Source: Isoptericola peretonis (lineage in GTDB: Bacteria; Actinomycetota; Actinomycetes; Actinomycetales; Cellulomonadaceae). Taken from it: a stretch of DNA of 64,000 nt. The notes beneath the pieces are model-generated. The model made no database searches. It worked only from the letters and a program-made list of their open reading frames with translations, and had not been told where the DNA came from. The position numbers and the translations under genes were made by a program. The stretch's first letter is position 1. Each line of letters begins with the position of its first letter. The DNA lies in NCBI GenBank assembly GCA_023241745.1, contig JALQCY010000001.1, positions 62,001 through 126,000 of the forward strand, written 5' to 3'. Shown piece after piece: positions 37,793 through 47,838 of the stretch.

Positions 37793-38568
37793 TGACTGCT
37801 GTTCTCGAGAACCCCGCGACCGAGTCGCCGAAGCCCGAGGTGGGCGCCATCCCGTCGTTCGACGTCACGCTGCGCATCCGGCGCTACAACCCGGAGTCGG
37901 AGCACGGCGAGGAGTCGATCTGGGACGAGTTCACGGTCACCGCGCACGGCACCGACCGCGTCCTGGACGCCCTGCACAAGATCAAGTGGGAGCAGGACGG
38001 GAGCCTGACCTTCCGCCGGTCGTGCGCTCACGGCGTCTGCGGCTCCGACGCGATGCGGATCAACGGCCGCAACCGGCTCGCGTGCAAGACGCTCCTCAAG
38101 GACGTCAACCCCGACAAGCCGATCACGGTCGAGCCCATCAAGGGCCTGCCCGTGGTCAAGGACCTCGTGGTCGACATGGAGCCGTTCTTCGCCTCCTACC
38201 GCGAGATCATGCCGTTCCTCATCACCTCGGGGAACGAGCCGACGCGCGAGCGCCTGCAGTCCGCCGAGGACCGTGAGCGCTTCGACGACACCACCAAGTG
38301 CATCCTCTGCGCCGCGTGCACGTCGTCGTGCCCCGTGTTCTGGACCGACGGGCAGTACTTCGGCCCGGCCGCGATCGTCAACGCGCACCGGTTCATCTTC
38401 GACAGCCGCGACGAGGGCGCCACCCAGCGCCTGGAGATCCTCAACGACAAGGAGGGCGTGTGGCGTTGCCGCACGACCTTCAACTGCACCGAGGCCTGCC
38501 CGCGCGGCATCGAGGTGACCAAGGCGATCCAGGAGGTCAAGCGCGCGATGATCACCCGCGCGTTCTGA
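37792..38568 (+). CDS. sdhB: succinate dehydrogenase iron-sulfur subunit
   Basis: 258 aa from ATG 37792, overlapping the sdhA stop by one base. [2Fe-2S] ligands are in RRSCAHGVCGSDAMRINGRN and the following LACK. The [4Fe-4S] and [3Fe-4S] ligands are in CILCAACTSSCPVFW and CRTTFNCTEACPRGI. It relays electrons from FAD to quinone. The last 17 nt overlap the 3' end of the convergent YihY gene, and a 14-bp hairpin follows at 38600. Confidence 0.97.
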   Translation: MTAVLENPATESPKPEVGAIPSFDVTLRIRRYNPESEHGEESIWDEFTVTAHGTDRVLDALHKIKWEQDGSLTFRRSCAHGVCGSDAMRINGRNRLACKTLLKDVNPDKPITVEPIKGLPVVKDLVVDMEPFFASYREIMPFLITSGNEPTRERLQSAEDRERFDDTTKCILCAACTSSCPVFWTDGQYFGPAAIVNAHRFIFDSRDEGATQRLEILNDKEGVWRCRTTFNCTEACPRGIEVTKAIQEVKRAMITRAF

Positions 38569-39619
38569 CACCCCGCACGCTGGACGCCCGCAGGGCGTAG
38601 GAGCCCCGTCGTACCCCGCGTACGACGGGGCTCCACGGCCTTCCGGACCCCTGGCCCCGCCGGATCACCCGCTCGATCTCCGCCGCGTCCCGCCTGGCCG
38701 CGACCTCCGCCTCCGCCCACGCGATCTCGTCCAGCCGCGGCGGGTCGTACATCCACGCGCACACCAGCAGCAGCACGCGCGCCACGAAGTTGACCAGCAC
38801 CAGCACGGTCACGAGGCCGGCGAACGCGGCGAGCAGGGCGTTGCGGGAGGCCCCGGCGGCCACCACGGACGTGCCTGCCCAGCGCAGCGCCCCGGCGACC
38901 ACCCCGGCCGCGAGGCAGCCGAGGATGACGTCCCGCCGCCGGCGGGGTCGGACCCGCGCGACCACCCGGATGATGAGGTACACGAGGAGCGCGTCCAGCA
39001 GCACGCCCACCGCGAGCGTGCCGAGGCTGAGCGTGCGGGCGAGGACCACCGAGTCGCCGAACCAGGCCGTGACCTGTCGGATGATCGTCTGGGACAGGAC
39101 GCTGGCCGCCGCCGAGGCCACGACCATCGCGCCGAGGATGGCGAACCCCGCCAGCTCCCAGACCCTCGACAGCACCGGGCTGACCCCCACCACGGGCTGG
39201 TCGAACATCGAGCGCACCGACACCCGGAGCGCCCGCATGAATCCGATGGCCGTCCAGAGGAAGACGACGGCCGCGGTGACGCTGTACCAGGTCAGGGCGG
39301 ACGAGAGCATCAGCTGGCTGGGCGCGAGCACACCCTTCGGGTTCTCGGCCGACTGCACGAGACCGGGCAGCCACGCGTCGATCTGCGCGAACACGGCCTT
39401 CTGCAGCTCCGGCCGCCCCGCCAGCGTGGACGAGAAGACGGTGAAGCCGATCGTCAGTGCCGCGAACAGCGAGAAGATCGCCTGGTAGGCGATGCCCCCG
39501 CACAGGAGGGCGCCGCGGCGGTCGACGTACCAGTACCACGACCGGGCGGGCCGCAGGCTCTTGAACCAGTCGTAGGCGGTCAGGGACCGCGACCTGATGC
39601 GTTCGAGTCGGTCCCCCAC
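38552..39619 (-). CDS. YihY/BrkB family membrane protein
   Basis: 355 aa from GTG 39619. Five to six spans with the family pattern YVDRRGALLCGGIAYQAIFS near the N-terminus and VILGCLAAGVVAGALRWAGT late. Once thought to be RNase BN, the family is now considered transporter-like, with unknown substrate. The reading frame runs 17 nt into the end of sdhB, so its last 28 or so codons (PWSPVVRGVRRGSYALRA onward) overlay the sdh terminator hairpin. That overlap is unusual. A TAGTGT box lies 7 nt before the start. Confidence 0.85.
   Translation of the reverse strand: MGDRLERIRSRSLTAYDWFKSLRPARSWYWYVDRRGALLCGGIAYQAIFSLFAALTIGFTVFSSTLAGRPELQKAVFAQIDAWLPGLVQSAENPKGVLAPSQLMLSSALTWYSVTAAVVFLWTAIGFMRALRVSVRSMFDQPVVGVSPVLSRVWELAGFAILGAMVVASAAASVLSQTIIRQVTAWFGDSVVLARTLSLGTLAVGVLLDALLVYLIIRVVARVRPRRRRDVILGCLAAGVVAGALRWAGTSVVAAGASRNALLAAFAGLVTVLVLVNFVARVLLLVCAWMYDPPRLDEIAWAEAEVAARRDAAEIERVIRRGQGSGRPWSPVVRGVRRGSYALRASSVRGVRTRG
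38600..38634 (+). terminator. 14-bp hairpin terminator after sdhB
   Basis: GGAGCCCCGTCGTA (38600-38613) pairs perfectly with 38621-38634 around a 7-nt loop, 32 nt after the sdhB stop. There is no T tract. It lies inside the C-terminal codons of the convergent YihY gene, so it may stop transcripts from both sides. Confidence 0.7.
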
Positions 39620-39626
39620 GAGGGCG

Positions 39627-39632
39627 ACACTA
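39627..39632 (-). promoter_or_regulatory. leaderless -10 box TAGTGT for the YihY gene
   Basis: TAGTGT on the minus strand lies 7 nt before GTG 39619. Confidence 0.4.
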
Positions 39633-39646
39633 CGACAGCACCGGCG

Positions 39647-41731
<2,085 letters not shown>

Positions 41732-41737
41732 GGCAGC

Positions 41738-41743
41738 AGCCTA
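41738..41743 (-). promoter_or_regulatory. leaderless -10 box TAGGCT for tatB
   Basis: TAGGCT on the minus strand lies 6 nt before GTG 41731. Confidence 0.45.
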
Positions 41744-41804
41744 GCGGGCGCCGCGGGACGCCAGGGCCCTCCGGCGGGACGGTCCGGTGAACGGGGCGTG
41801 GACG

Positions 41805-43181
41805 TCATTCGCTCTCCTGCTCCTCCAGGACGACCCGCACGTCCCGTTCGTCGCCGTCGCTGCGCACGCGCAGCGTCACCGCGTCCCCCGGCTGCCGGGC
41901 GCGGATGGCGACGATCAGCGCGTCGCTCGTCGTGACGGGTCGCCCGTCGATGGCCAGGACCACGTCCCCGGCGCGGATCCCCGCCCGGTCGGCCGGGCCG
42001 TCCGGCGTCACCGCGGGGCGGCCCTGCTGCGGCTCGGCGGAGACCTGGACGCCCTCCCCCGCGTAGGACGTGTCGAGCAGCGCCCCGATCACCGGGTAGG
42101 TGGCGTGCCCGGACTCGATGAGCTGCTCGGCCGTGTGCCTCGCCTGCGCGGCGGGGATCGCGAAGCCGAGCCCGATGCTCCCGGTCGCGGACATCGCGCC
42201 CGGCGGCTGCGCGATCGCCGAGTTGATGCCCACGACCCGGCCGTCGGCATCGATCAGGGGTCCGCCGGAGTTCCCCGGGTTGATCGCGGCGTCCGTCTGG
42301 ATCGCGTCGATGAACGCCGTCGTCGCGCCGCCGTCCGACCCGTCGCCGGCCTGGACCGGGCGGTGCAGCGCGCTCACGATGCCCGTCGTGACGGTGGAGT
42401 CGAGGCCCAGGGGCGCGCCGACGGCGAGCACCGGGTCCCCGACCACGACCTCGTCGGAGTCCCCCAGGACGAGCGGCTCCAGCCCGTCCTCGTCCACCTT
42501 GACCACGGCGAGGTCGTAGTCGGCGGTGCGGCCGACCAGCTCCGCCTCTCGCTCCCGCCCGTCCGCGAACGTCACGAGGGTGGCGCCGCTCGCGCCGGGC
42601 GCGACCACGTGGTTGTTCGTGAGGATGTAGCCGTCCTCGCGCAGCACGAAGCCCGAGCCGGTCGAGACGCCCTCGGCCCCGGTGACCTGGATCGACACGA
42701 CGCTCGGCAGGACGTCGGCCGCCAGGGCCGCCACCGACCCGTCGGGGCGCCCGGCGCCCGCCGCGGTGCCCGTGGTCGTGCCCTCGCCCGTGCCCGTGCC
42801 CGCGCCGGGGGCCGGGAGCGCGGCGTCGGCGGGGCGCGCGTCGTCGAGCCCGTCGGAGAGCCGGTCGCCCGCGAACCCGCCGGCCACCCCGGCGACCAGC
42901 GCGAGCGCGACGACGGCCGCCGTGCCGGGGCGCCGCCTGCGCCCGGGCCGCACGGCAGGGACCTGCAGGGCCTGCGGGAGCGCCGCGGCAGGCCCGGGCT
43001 CCGCGGCCGGCTCGGTCGCCGACGCGGGCGGAGCCGCGGCGGAGCCGGCCGGGCGCGGCGAGAGCGTGGCCGGGAACACGGGCGCGGGCGGCGCGGGAAC
43101 CGGCGGTTCCGGTTCGGGCGCGCGGGAGGGCGGCTCGGGCGGCGCGAACAGGTCGTCGGCGGGGCGGGACGGTTCGGTCAT
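41805..43181 (-). CDS. htrA: HtrA/DegP-like S1C serine protease with PDZ domain
   Basis: 458 aa from ATG 43181. A Pro/Ala/Glu-rich cytoplasmic tail of about 85 residues leads to one membrane span (residues 88-104), then an exported protease. The catalytic triad is visible: His 191 in ILTNNHVVAP, Asp 223 in TADYDLAVVKV and Ser 305 in NPGNSGGPLI. A C-terminal PDZ domain carries GPADRAGIRAGDVVLAIDGR. It degrades misfolded envelope proteins. Co-transcribed with the anti-sigma factor (overlapping ATGA) and sigE, so it is probably part of the SigE envelope-stress response. Confidence 0.95.
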   Translation of the reverse strand: MTEPSRPADDLFAPPEPPSRAPEPEPPVPAPPAPVFPATLSPRPAGSAAAPPASATEPAAEPGPAAALPQALQVPAVRPGRRRRPGTAAVVALALVAGVAGGFAGDRLSDGLDDARPADAALPAPGAGTGTGEGTTTGTAAGAGRPDGSVAALAADVLPSVVSIQVTGAEGVSTGSGFVLREDGYILTNNHVVAPGASGATLVTFADGREREAELVGRTADYDLAVVKVDEDGLEPLVLGDSDEVVVGDPVLAVGAPLGLDSTVTTGIVSALHRPVQAGDGSDGGATTAFIDAIQTDAAINPGNSGGPLIDADGRVVGINSAIAQPPGAMSATGSIGLGFAIPAAQARHTAEQLIESGHATYPVIGALLDTSYAGEGVQVSAEPQQGRPAVTPDGPADRAGIRAGDVVLAIDGRPVTTSDALIVAIRARQPGDAVTLRVRSDGDERDVRVVLEEQESE

Positions 43182-44188
43182 CGGCGCCAGAGGGCTCCTG
43201 TCATCGCTCCGGTCATCGTGGTCCAGCCGCGGGAGAGCTCCTGGAGCACGCCCTCGTCGTCGCCCTCCCCGGAGCCGGGGAACGCGGCGACGAGCTCGGC
43301 GAGCGCCTCGGCAGGGATGTCGGCGGCGACGTCGAACGCCGTGTCGCCGGACTGCCACGCGACGTGCCACGGGTCGCTCGACAGCACCCGCACGTCGTAC
43401 CCCCGGACCGCGAGGCCGGAGGTCCCCGCCTCGGCGGGGTCGTCTCCGCCGGCGGCCGACGCCGACAGCTCCGCGAGCCGCCCCTGCCGCAGGCAGGCCA
43501 CGGCCGGGCCGTCCGGGCCGGCCAGGTCCAGCTCGACCGACGTGCCGGGCCCGCCGTCGGAGCCGTCGGCGCCCCGGCAGCCCTCGGTCCGCAGCGCGGT
43601 GATCGCGTACCCGTCGGGGAGCTCCCGGGGAGCGGCCCAGCCGTGCTCGGCCAGCCAGGCGAGGGACTCCGCGGTCGTCTCGCGGGCGGAGGACGGGTCG
43701 GTGGTGCCCGGCTCGGCCCCGGCGAGCAGCGTGAGCGCCGCGACCCGCGACGGGTCGGGAGTCACCACCGGTGCCTGGCCCAGGACGAACAGCGCCACGC
43801 CGAGCACCCCGACGCCTCCCGCCCCCACGGCGACCAGACGGCGGGTGCGGCTCCGGCGGCGTGCCCCGAGGTCGCCCGAGAGGGTGGGCGCCCACGCGGC
43901 GGGCCGCTCCCAGCCCGGGGAGCTGCCGCGGTCGCGGAGCGGGTCGCCCGTGGTGGACGGGATCGACGCGGACAGGGCGAGCAGCCGCTCGGTGAGCTCC
44001 GGGTCCGGGGCGACGTCGCACGCCGCCGCGAGGGCACGCCGGGCGGCCCGGGCGGCGTCGAGCTCCGCCGCGCACCGCGCGCAGCCGGCCACGTGCGCCA
44101 GCGCACGTTCCGTCGAGGCGGCGTCGAGCTGGCCGTCGGCCAGGTCGCTCACCCAGGTCCCCAGGTGCCCCCCGCCGAACCCCGTCAC
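43178..44188 (-). CDS. zinc-finger anti-sigma factor (RseA-like) with extracytoplasmic domain
   Basis: 336 aa from GTG 44188, overlapping the sigE stop (GTGA). The N-terminal ZAS domain has HVAGCARC (His 32, Cys 36, Cys 39), the H-x3-C-x2-C motif that binds sigma. A span [20 protein letters not shown] near residue 116-136 is followed by a large outer domain of about 200 residues ([40 protein letters not shown]). M. tuberculosis RseA is much shorter, so the outer sensor-like domain is an extension. It presumably holds SigE inactive until envelope stress. Confidence 0.88.
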   Translation of the reverse strand: MTGFGGGHLGTWVSDLADGQLDAASTERALAHVAGCARCAAELDAARAARRALAAACDVAPDPELTERLLALSASIPSTTGDPLRDRGSSPGWERPAAWAPTLSGDLGARRRSRTRRLVAVGAGGVGVLGVALFVLGQAPVVTPDPSRVAALTLLAGAEPGTTDPSSARETTAESLAWLAEHGWAAPRELPDGYAITALRTEGCRGADGSDGGPGTSVELDLAGPDGPAVACLRQGRLAELSASAAGGDDPAEAGTSGLAVRGYDVRVLSSDPWHVAWQSGDTAFDVAADIPAEALAELVAAFPGSGEGDDEGVLQELSRGWTTMTGAMTGALWRR

Positions 44189-44823
44189 GACGTCACCCCG
44201 CCGTTCGCGTCCCGCGCCGTCACCTCCGCGCGGCGGTGCTCCAGCGCGTCGCGGAGCTGCGCGCGGGCCCGGTGGATGCGGGAGCGGACGGTGCCCAGCT
44301 TGATCCCCAGGGTGACGGCGATCTCCTCATAGCTGAGGCCCTCGATGTCGCACAGCACGACGGCGGCGCGGTACTCCGGCCGCAGCGCGTCGAGCGCGGC
44401 CTGGACGTCGTGGTCGAGGTTGGCGTGCTCGAACCCTCGCTCGGGACGCCCGTGGTCCTCCGGGGCGGCCACGCGGGCGGCGTCGTCGCCCATGGCCTCC
44501 ATGCGGATGCGCTTGCGGCGCCGCACCTGGTCGAGGAAGAGGTTGGTCGTGATGCGGTGCAGCCAGCCCTCGAACGTGCCCGGCGTGTAGCTCGAGAGCG
44601 AGCGGAACACCCTGAGGAACGTCTCCTGGGTGAGGTCCTCGGCGTCCTGCCGGTTACCGCTCAGGCGGTACGCCAGCCGGTACACCCGGGCCGAGTGCTC
44701 GCGCACGATCGCGTCCCACGACGGGGGCGTCCAGGCGGCGGCGTCAGGCGTGCTCGCGGCCGCCTCGACGGGGGCCTCGGGCGCGTCCGGCACGGGGGCA
44801 GGGTGGGTCGTCATCATCACCAT
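44185..44823 (-). CDS. sigE: ECF RNA polymerase sigma factor SigE
   Basis: 212 aa if started at ATG 44823; ATGs at 44817 and 44814 are in frame close by. Region 2 contains [20 protein letters not shown] and [15 protein letters not shown] (-10 recognition). Region 4 contains [20 protein letters not shown] followed by [20 protein letters not shown] (-35 helix-turn-helix). About 30 unstructured residues precede region 2. Gene order sigE - anti-sigma - htrA - tatB, with an O-methyltransferase divergent, is that of M. tuberculosis Rv1221-Rv1224 and Rv1220c. A SigE-type promoter lies just upstream, so it likely autoregulates. Confidence 0.95.
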   Translation of the reverse strand: MVMMTTHPAPVPDAPEAPVEAAASTPDAAAWTPPSWDAIVREHSARVYRLAYRLSGNRQDAEDLTQETFLRVFRSLSSYTPGTFEGWLHRITTNLFLDQVRRRKRIRMEAMGDDAARVAAPEDHGRPERGFEHANLDHDVQAALDALRPEYRAAVVLCDIEGLSYEEIAVTLGIKLGTVRSRIHRARAQLRDALEHRRAEVTARDANGGVTS

Positions 44824-44834
44824 CGTCCCACGGC

Positions 44835-44860
44835 AACGTCCGGGCACGCCGCGACGTTCC
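44835..44860 (-). promoter_or_regulatory. SigE-type autoregulatory promoter GGAAC-N17-CGTT
   Basis: On the minus strand GGAAC (44856-44860) and CGTT (44835-44838) are 17 nt apart, 11 nt before ATG 44823. ECF SigE promoters are known to use GGAAC near -35 and CGTT near -10 with this spacing. Confidence 0.6.
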
Positions 44861-44864
44861 CGCG

Positions 44865-44870
44865 TACGAT
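44865..44870 (+). promoter_or_regulatory. -10 box TACGAT for the O-methyltransferase transcript
   Basis: TACGAT on the + strand lies 57 nt before the proposed ATC start and beside the SigE -35 site. It would give a 5' leader of about 50 nt, the length expected when a Shine-Dalgarno sequence is used. Confidence 0.3.
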
Positions 44871-44927
44871 CACCGCAGCATCACCCGCGCCGGCCGCCCG
44901 CCGGCGACCCCGCCGTGGAGGACCGCC

Positions 44928-45578
44928 ATCAGCACCGACGTCGACGCCCGCAGCGGTCGGACCGCCGCCTGGGCCTACAGCGAGGCCTTCGTCCCCGAGG
45001 ACGAGGTGCTGCTGCGCGCCCGCGAGCGGGCCTCCGAGCTGGGCTGCCAGGCTGCCGCCCCCGGGACGGGTGCGCTCCTGCAGGTCGTGGCCGCGGCGTT
45101 GGGCGCACGGGCCGTGGTCGAGGTGGGCACCGGCACCGGGGTCGCCGCGCTCTGGCTCCTGCGCGGGATGCCGGCCGACGGGGTGCTGACGACGATCGAC
45201 GCCGAGCTGGAGCACCAGCGCGCCGCGAAGCGGGCGTTCGCCGAGGCGGGCGTGCCCCCGGGCCGCACCCGGACGATCCCGGGCCGCCCCGCCGACGTGC
45301 TGCCCCGGCTCACCGACGGCGCCTACGACCTCGTGCTGATCGGGGCCGACCCGCACGCCTACCCCGAGTACGTCGAGGCCGGGCTGCGCCTGCTGCGGCC
45401 CGGCGGCGTGCTGGCGGTCGACGGCGCCCTGCACGGCGGCCGCGTGCCCGACCCGGCCCGCCGGGACGAGGTGACGACCGTGGTGCGCGACGTCGGGCGC
45501 TCGCTGCGCGCGGACGACCGGGTGCTCACCGCGTTGGCCCCGTCCGGCGACGGCCTGCTGCTCGCGGTGCGGCGCTGA
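44928..45578 (+). CDS. O-methyltransferase (Rv1220c-like), apparently starting with ATC
   Basis: 216 aa if translation begins at ATC 44928; the first canonical in-frame start is GTG 45006, giving 190 aa. SAM-dependent class I fold: VVEVGTGTGVAALWLLRG (SAM loop), GVLTTIDAELEHQRAAKRAF, YDLVLIGADPHAYPEYVEAG and LRLLRPGGVLAVDGALHGG. The codons before GTG 45006 encode AWAYSEAFVPEDE, a segment found in actinobacterial homologs, and GGAGG stands 7 nt before the ATC (ATC AGC ACC GAC, one base from ATG). No ATG, GTG or TTG exists further upstream in frame. Substrate unknown. Divergent from sigE. Confidence 0.85.
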   Translation: MSTDVDARSGRTAAWAYSEAFVPEDEVLLRARERASELGCQAAAPGTGALLQVVAAALGARAVVEVGTGTGVAALWLLRGMPADGVLTTIDAELEHQRAAKRAFAEAGVPPGRTRTIPGRPADVLPRLTDGAYDLVLIGADPHAYPEYVEAGLRLLRPGGVLAVDGALHGGRVPDPARRDEVTTVVRDVGRSLRADDRVLTALAPSGDGLLLAVRR

Positions 45579-45597
45579 GCGCACGAGGCCTGCCGGA

Positions 45598-45641
45598 ACG
45601 CGACGAGCGCGGGGCGGCCCGCCGCCCCGCGCTCGTCGCGT
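45598..45641. terminator. 20-bp hairpin between convergent O-methyltransferase and DUF3117 genes
   Basis: Arms 45598-45617 and 45622-45641 are perfectly complementary (ACGCGACGAGCG outer, GGGGCGG inner) with a 4-nt loop. 20 nt after the O-methyltransferase stop and 19 nt after the DUF3117 stop from the other side. A strong bidirectional terminator candidate despite lacking a T tract. Confidence 0.75.
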
Positions 45642-45659
45642 CCTGTCGTCCTCGTCGCG

Positions 45660-45827
45660 TCAGGCGACGACGGCCTGGAGTGCCTCGCCCAGCTCGGTCG
45701 CCTCGGTAGCGTTCAGCTCCACGACCAGACGGCCGCCCCCCTCGAGCGGGACCCGCATGACGATGCCGCGTCCTTCCTTGGTGACCTCCAGCGGCCCGTC
45801 GCCCGTCCGCGGCTTCATCGCAGCCAT
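45660..45827 (-). CDS. DUF3117 domain protein
   Basis: 55 aa from ATG 45827, with GGAG 9 nt upstream. The whole protein fits the actinobacterial DUF3117 family: MAAMKPRTGDGPLEVTKEG, then RGIVMRVPLEGGGRLVVELN and TEATELGEALQAV. Function is unknown. It is almost invariant across actinobacteria and equals M. tuberculosis Rv1211 in the syntenic region. Ends against the 20-bp hairpin. Confidence 0.93.
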   Translation of the reverse strand: MAAMKPRTGDGPLEVTKEGRGIVMRVPLEGGGRLVVELNATEATELGEALQAVVA

Positions 45828-45991
45828 CTGTGGCTCTCCATTCCGTTGTCCGGTTCCTCGGCCTAGACCTCTTCCCGCAGCCCACCGGTCGGCGGGAGCG
45901 GGCCGAGGCGCGCCCCACCATTCTAGTTCAGAACCTGCCCCGGACTTCCACACCCCGGACATCAGCGGCCGACAGGCGAGACCCCGTCCCG

Positions 45992-46954
45992 TCAGGCCAG
46001 CCCACGCGCCGCACCGCGCGGCGGCGCCTCGTCGCGGACGGCGGCGACCAGGTCCAGCACACGGCGGGTCGCGACGACGTCGTGCGCGCGGAACACGCTT
46101 GCCCCCATCCACGCCGCCAGCGCCGTGGCGGCGAGGGTGCCCTCCAACCGGTCGTCGGGGCCGAGCCCCAGCGTCTCGCCCACGAAGTCCTTGCGGCTCA
46201 GCGCCATCAGCAGCGGGTGGCCCAGCCCGGCGAGGGCCTCGGTGCGCCGCAGGAGGTGCAGGGAGTGCCAGGTGTTCTTGCCGAAGTCGTGCGTCGGGTC
46301 GACCAGCACCGAGCGCGGCGGCACGCCGCACGCGACCGCCCGCGCGGCCGCGGCCCCCAACGTCGCGACGACGTCGTCGAGGACGCCGTCGCGGGGATCG
46401 ACGCCGGGTCCGGCGTCCCGGCGGAGCGGGTACTCGACACGGACGGGGTCGGTGCGCGGCACGGCCCCTCCGGTGTGCGAGCAGACCACGCCGACGCCGG
46501 CCTCCCCCGCCACCTCCACGAGCCGTGGGTCGTGCCCCGCCCACGTGTCGTTGATGAGGTCGGCCCCCGCCGCGACCGCCTCGCGGGCCACGCCCGAGCG
46601 CCAGGTGTCGACCGACACCAGCAGGTCGGGCACCTGCTCGCGCACCCGCGCGACGAACGGGACCACGCGGGCGATCTCCTCCGCCTCGTCGACCTCAGGA
46701 CCCACCCCGGCCCGCACGCCGCCGACGTCCAGGATCTGCGCGCCGTCGGACCACGCCTGGTGGGCGGCGGCGAGCGCCGCACCGTCGTCCGGCAGCCGCG
46801 CGGGCGCGTAGAACGAGTCGGTGGTGCGGTTGACGATCGCCATCACCACGGGGCGCAGCGCGCCGTCCGGGCCGCGCCCGACCTCGCGTCCCCGCAGCAC
46901 CAGCGAGGTCCCCGCCGGGGGCACGCCCGGCGGGGACGGGACGGCGCCCGTCAC
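45992..46954 (-). CDS. folP: dihydropteroate synthase-type protein
   Basis: 320 aa from GTG 46954, overlapping the LOG gene stop (GTGA). Joins dihydropterin pyrophosphate with p-aminobenzoate for folate. MAIVNRTTDSFYAPARLPDD is the N-terminal pterin loop, with SFYAPA where canonical enzymes read SFSDGG. ILDVGGVRAGVGPEVDEAEE, SVDTWRSGVAREAV, LINDTWAGHDPRLVEVA, LVDPTHDFGKNTWHSLHLLR and MALSRKDFVGETLG follow the TIM barrel. The Arg/Thr/Phe variant loops match the FolP2 type of M. tuberculosis (Rv1207), whose synthase activity has been questioned. So it may not be the main folate enzyme. Confidence 0.9.
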   Translation of the reverse strand: MTGAVPSPPGVPPAGTSLVLRGREVGRGPDGALRPVVMAIVNRTTDSFYAPARLPDDGAALAAAHQAWSDGAQILDVGGVRAGVGPEVDEAEEIARVVPFVARVREQVPDLLVSVDTWRSGVAREAVAAGADLINDTWAGHDPRLVEVAGEAGVGVVCSHTGGAVPRTDPVRVEYPLRRDAGPGVDPRDGVLDDVVATLGAAAARAVACGVPPRSVLVDPTHDFGKNTWHSLHLLRRTEALAGLGHPLLMALSRKDFVGETLGLGPDDRLEGTLAATALAAWMGASVFRAHDVVATRRVLDLVAAVRDEAPPRGAARGLA

Positions 46955-47826
46955 GAACCGTTCGCCGTGGCCCCGGCCGCGTCCTGCTGGTCCTCCACGA
47001 GCTCCTCCAGCGCCTCCCGCTCGGACGCCGCGAGCGCCCGGCCGCGCTCGATCACGTACTGGACGGCCTCGGCGGGCGAGTCGGTGAGGTGCAGCAGGTC
47101 GAGGTCGGCGCGCCCGACCATGCCCCGGTCCGCGACGGACGTGCGGATCCACTCCAGCAGCCCGCCCCAGTAGTCGACACCGACCAGGACGAGGGGGAAC
47201 TCCGTGACCTTGTGGGTCTGGACGAGCGTCAGCGCCTCGAACAGCTCGTCGAACGTGCCGAAACCGCCCGGCAGCACGATGAAGCCCTGCGCGTACTTGA
47301 CGAACATCGTCTTGCGGGCGAAGAAGTAGCGGAAGTTCACGCCGAGGTTCACGTACTCGTTCATGCCCTGCTCGAACGGCAGCTCGATGCCGAGCCCGAT
47401 GGACGTGCCGCCGGCCTTGTGCGCGCCCTCGTTGGCGGCCTCCATGATGCCCGGGCCACCGCCCGTGATCACCGCGTAGCCGGCCTCCGCGAGCAGACGG
47501 CCCACCTCGACGGCGAGCGCGTAGTCGGGATGGTCCGGCGACGTGCGGGCGGAGCCGAACACCGAGACGGCCGCCCCCACCTCGGCCAGCGCGCCGAAGC
47601 CCTCGACGAACTCCGACTGGATCCGCATGACCCGCCACGGGTCCGAGTGCACCCAGTCGGGGTCTCCCCCGCCCGAGAGCAGGCGCTGGTCGGTGGTCTG
47701 GGCGGGGATCTGCGTGCCCCGCAGGAGCACCGGCCCCTTGCGGTAGCCGCGCCCCTTCTCGGGCACCCCGTCGTCGCCGCGGCCGCCTGAACCTGCACCG
47801 CCGGGGGTCGTCGTCGCTCGCGTCAT
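46951..47826 (-). CDS. TIGR00730 / LOG family Rossmann-fold protein (putative nucleotide phosphoribohydrolase)
   Basis: 291 aa from ATG 47826. LOG proteins cut cytokinin riboside monophosphates or AMP-like nucleotides to free base and ribose-5-phosphate. The signature VLPGGFGTFDELFEALTLVQ and GGGPGIMEAANEGAHKAGG, plus YFFARKTMFVKYAQGF, are intact. A 60-residue N-tail (TTDQRLLSGGGDPDWVHSDP) matches M. tuberculosis Rv1205-like proteins. The TAGGCT promoter box 6 nt before the ATG ends in the dapE stop codon. folP follows with a 4-nt overlap. Confidence 0.9.
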   Translation of the reverse strand: MTRATTTPGGAGSGGRGDDGVPEKGRGYRKGPVLLRGTQIPAQTTDQRLLSGGGDPDWVHSDPWRVMRIQSEFVEGFGALAEVGAAVSVFGSARTSPDHPDYALAVEVGRLLAEAGYAVITGGGPGIMEAANEGAHKAGGTSIGLGIELPFEQGMNEYVNLGVNFRYFFARKTMFVKYAQGFIVLPGGFGTFDELFEALTLVQTHKVTEFPLVLVGVDYWGGLLEWIRTSVADRGMVGRADLDLLHLTDSPAEAVQYVIERGRALAASEREALEELVEDQQDAAGATANGS

Positions 47827-47832
47827 GCCACG

Positions 47833-47838
47833 AGCCTA
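47833..47838 (-). promoter_or_regulatory. leaderless -10 box TAGGCT for the LOG gene, overlapping the dapE stop
   Basis: TAGGCT lies 6 nt before ATG 47826; its first three bases are the TAG stop codon of dapE (47836-47838). Confidence 0.5.

Noticed and set aside
45006..45578. GTG 45006 as the real start of the O-methyltransferase
   Set aside because: It would discard 26 codons of family-like sequence and ignore the GGAGG at 44917-44921. Kept only as the alternative start.
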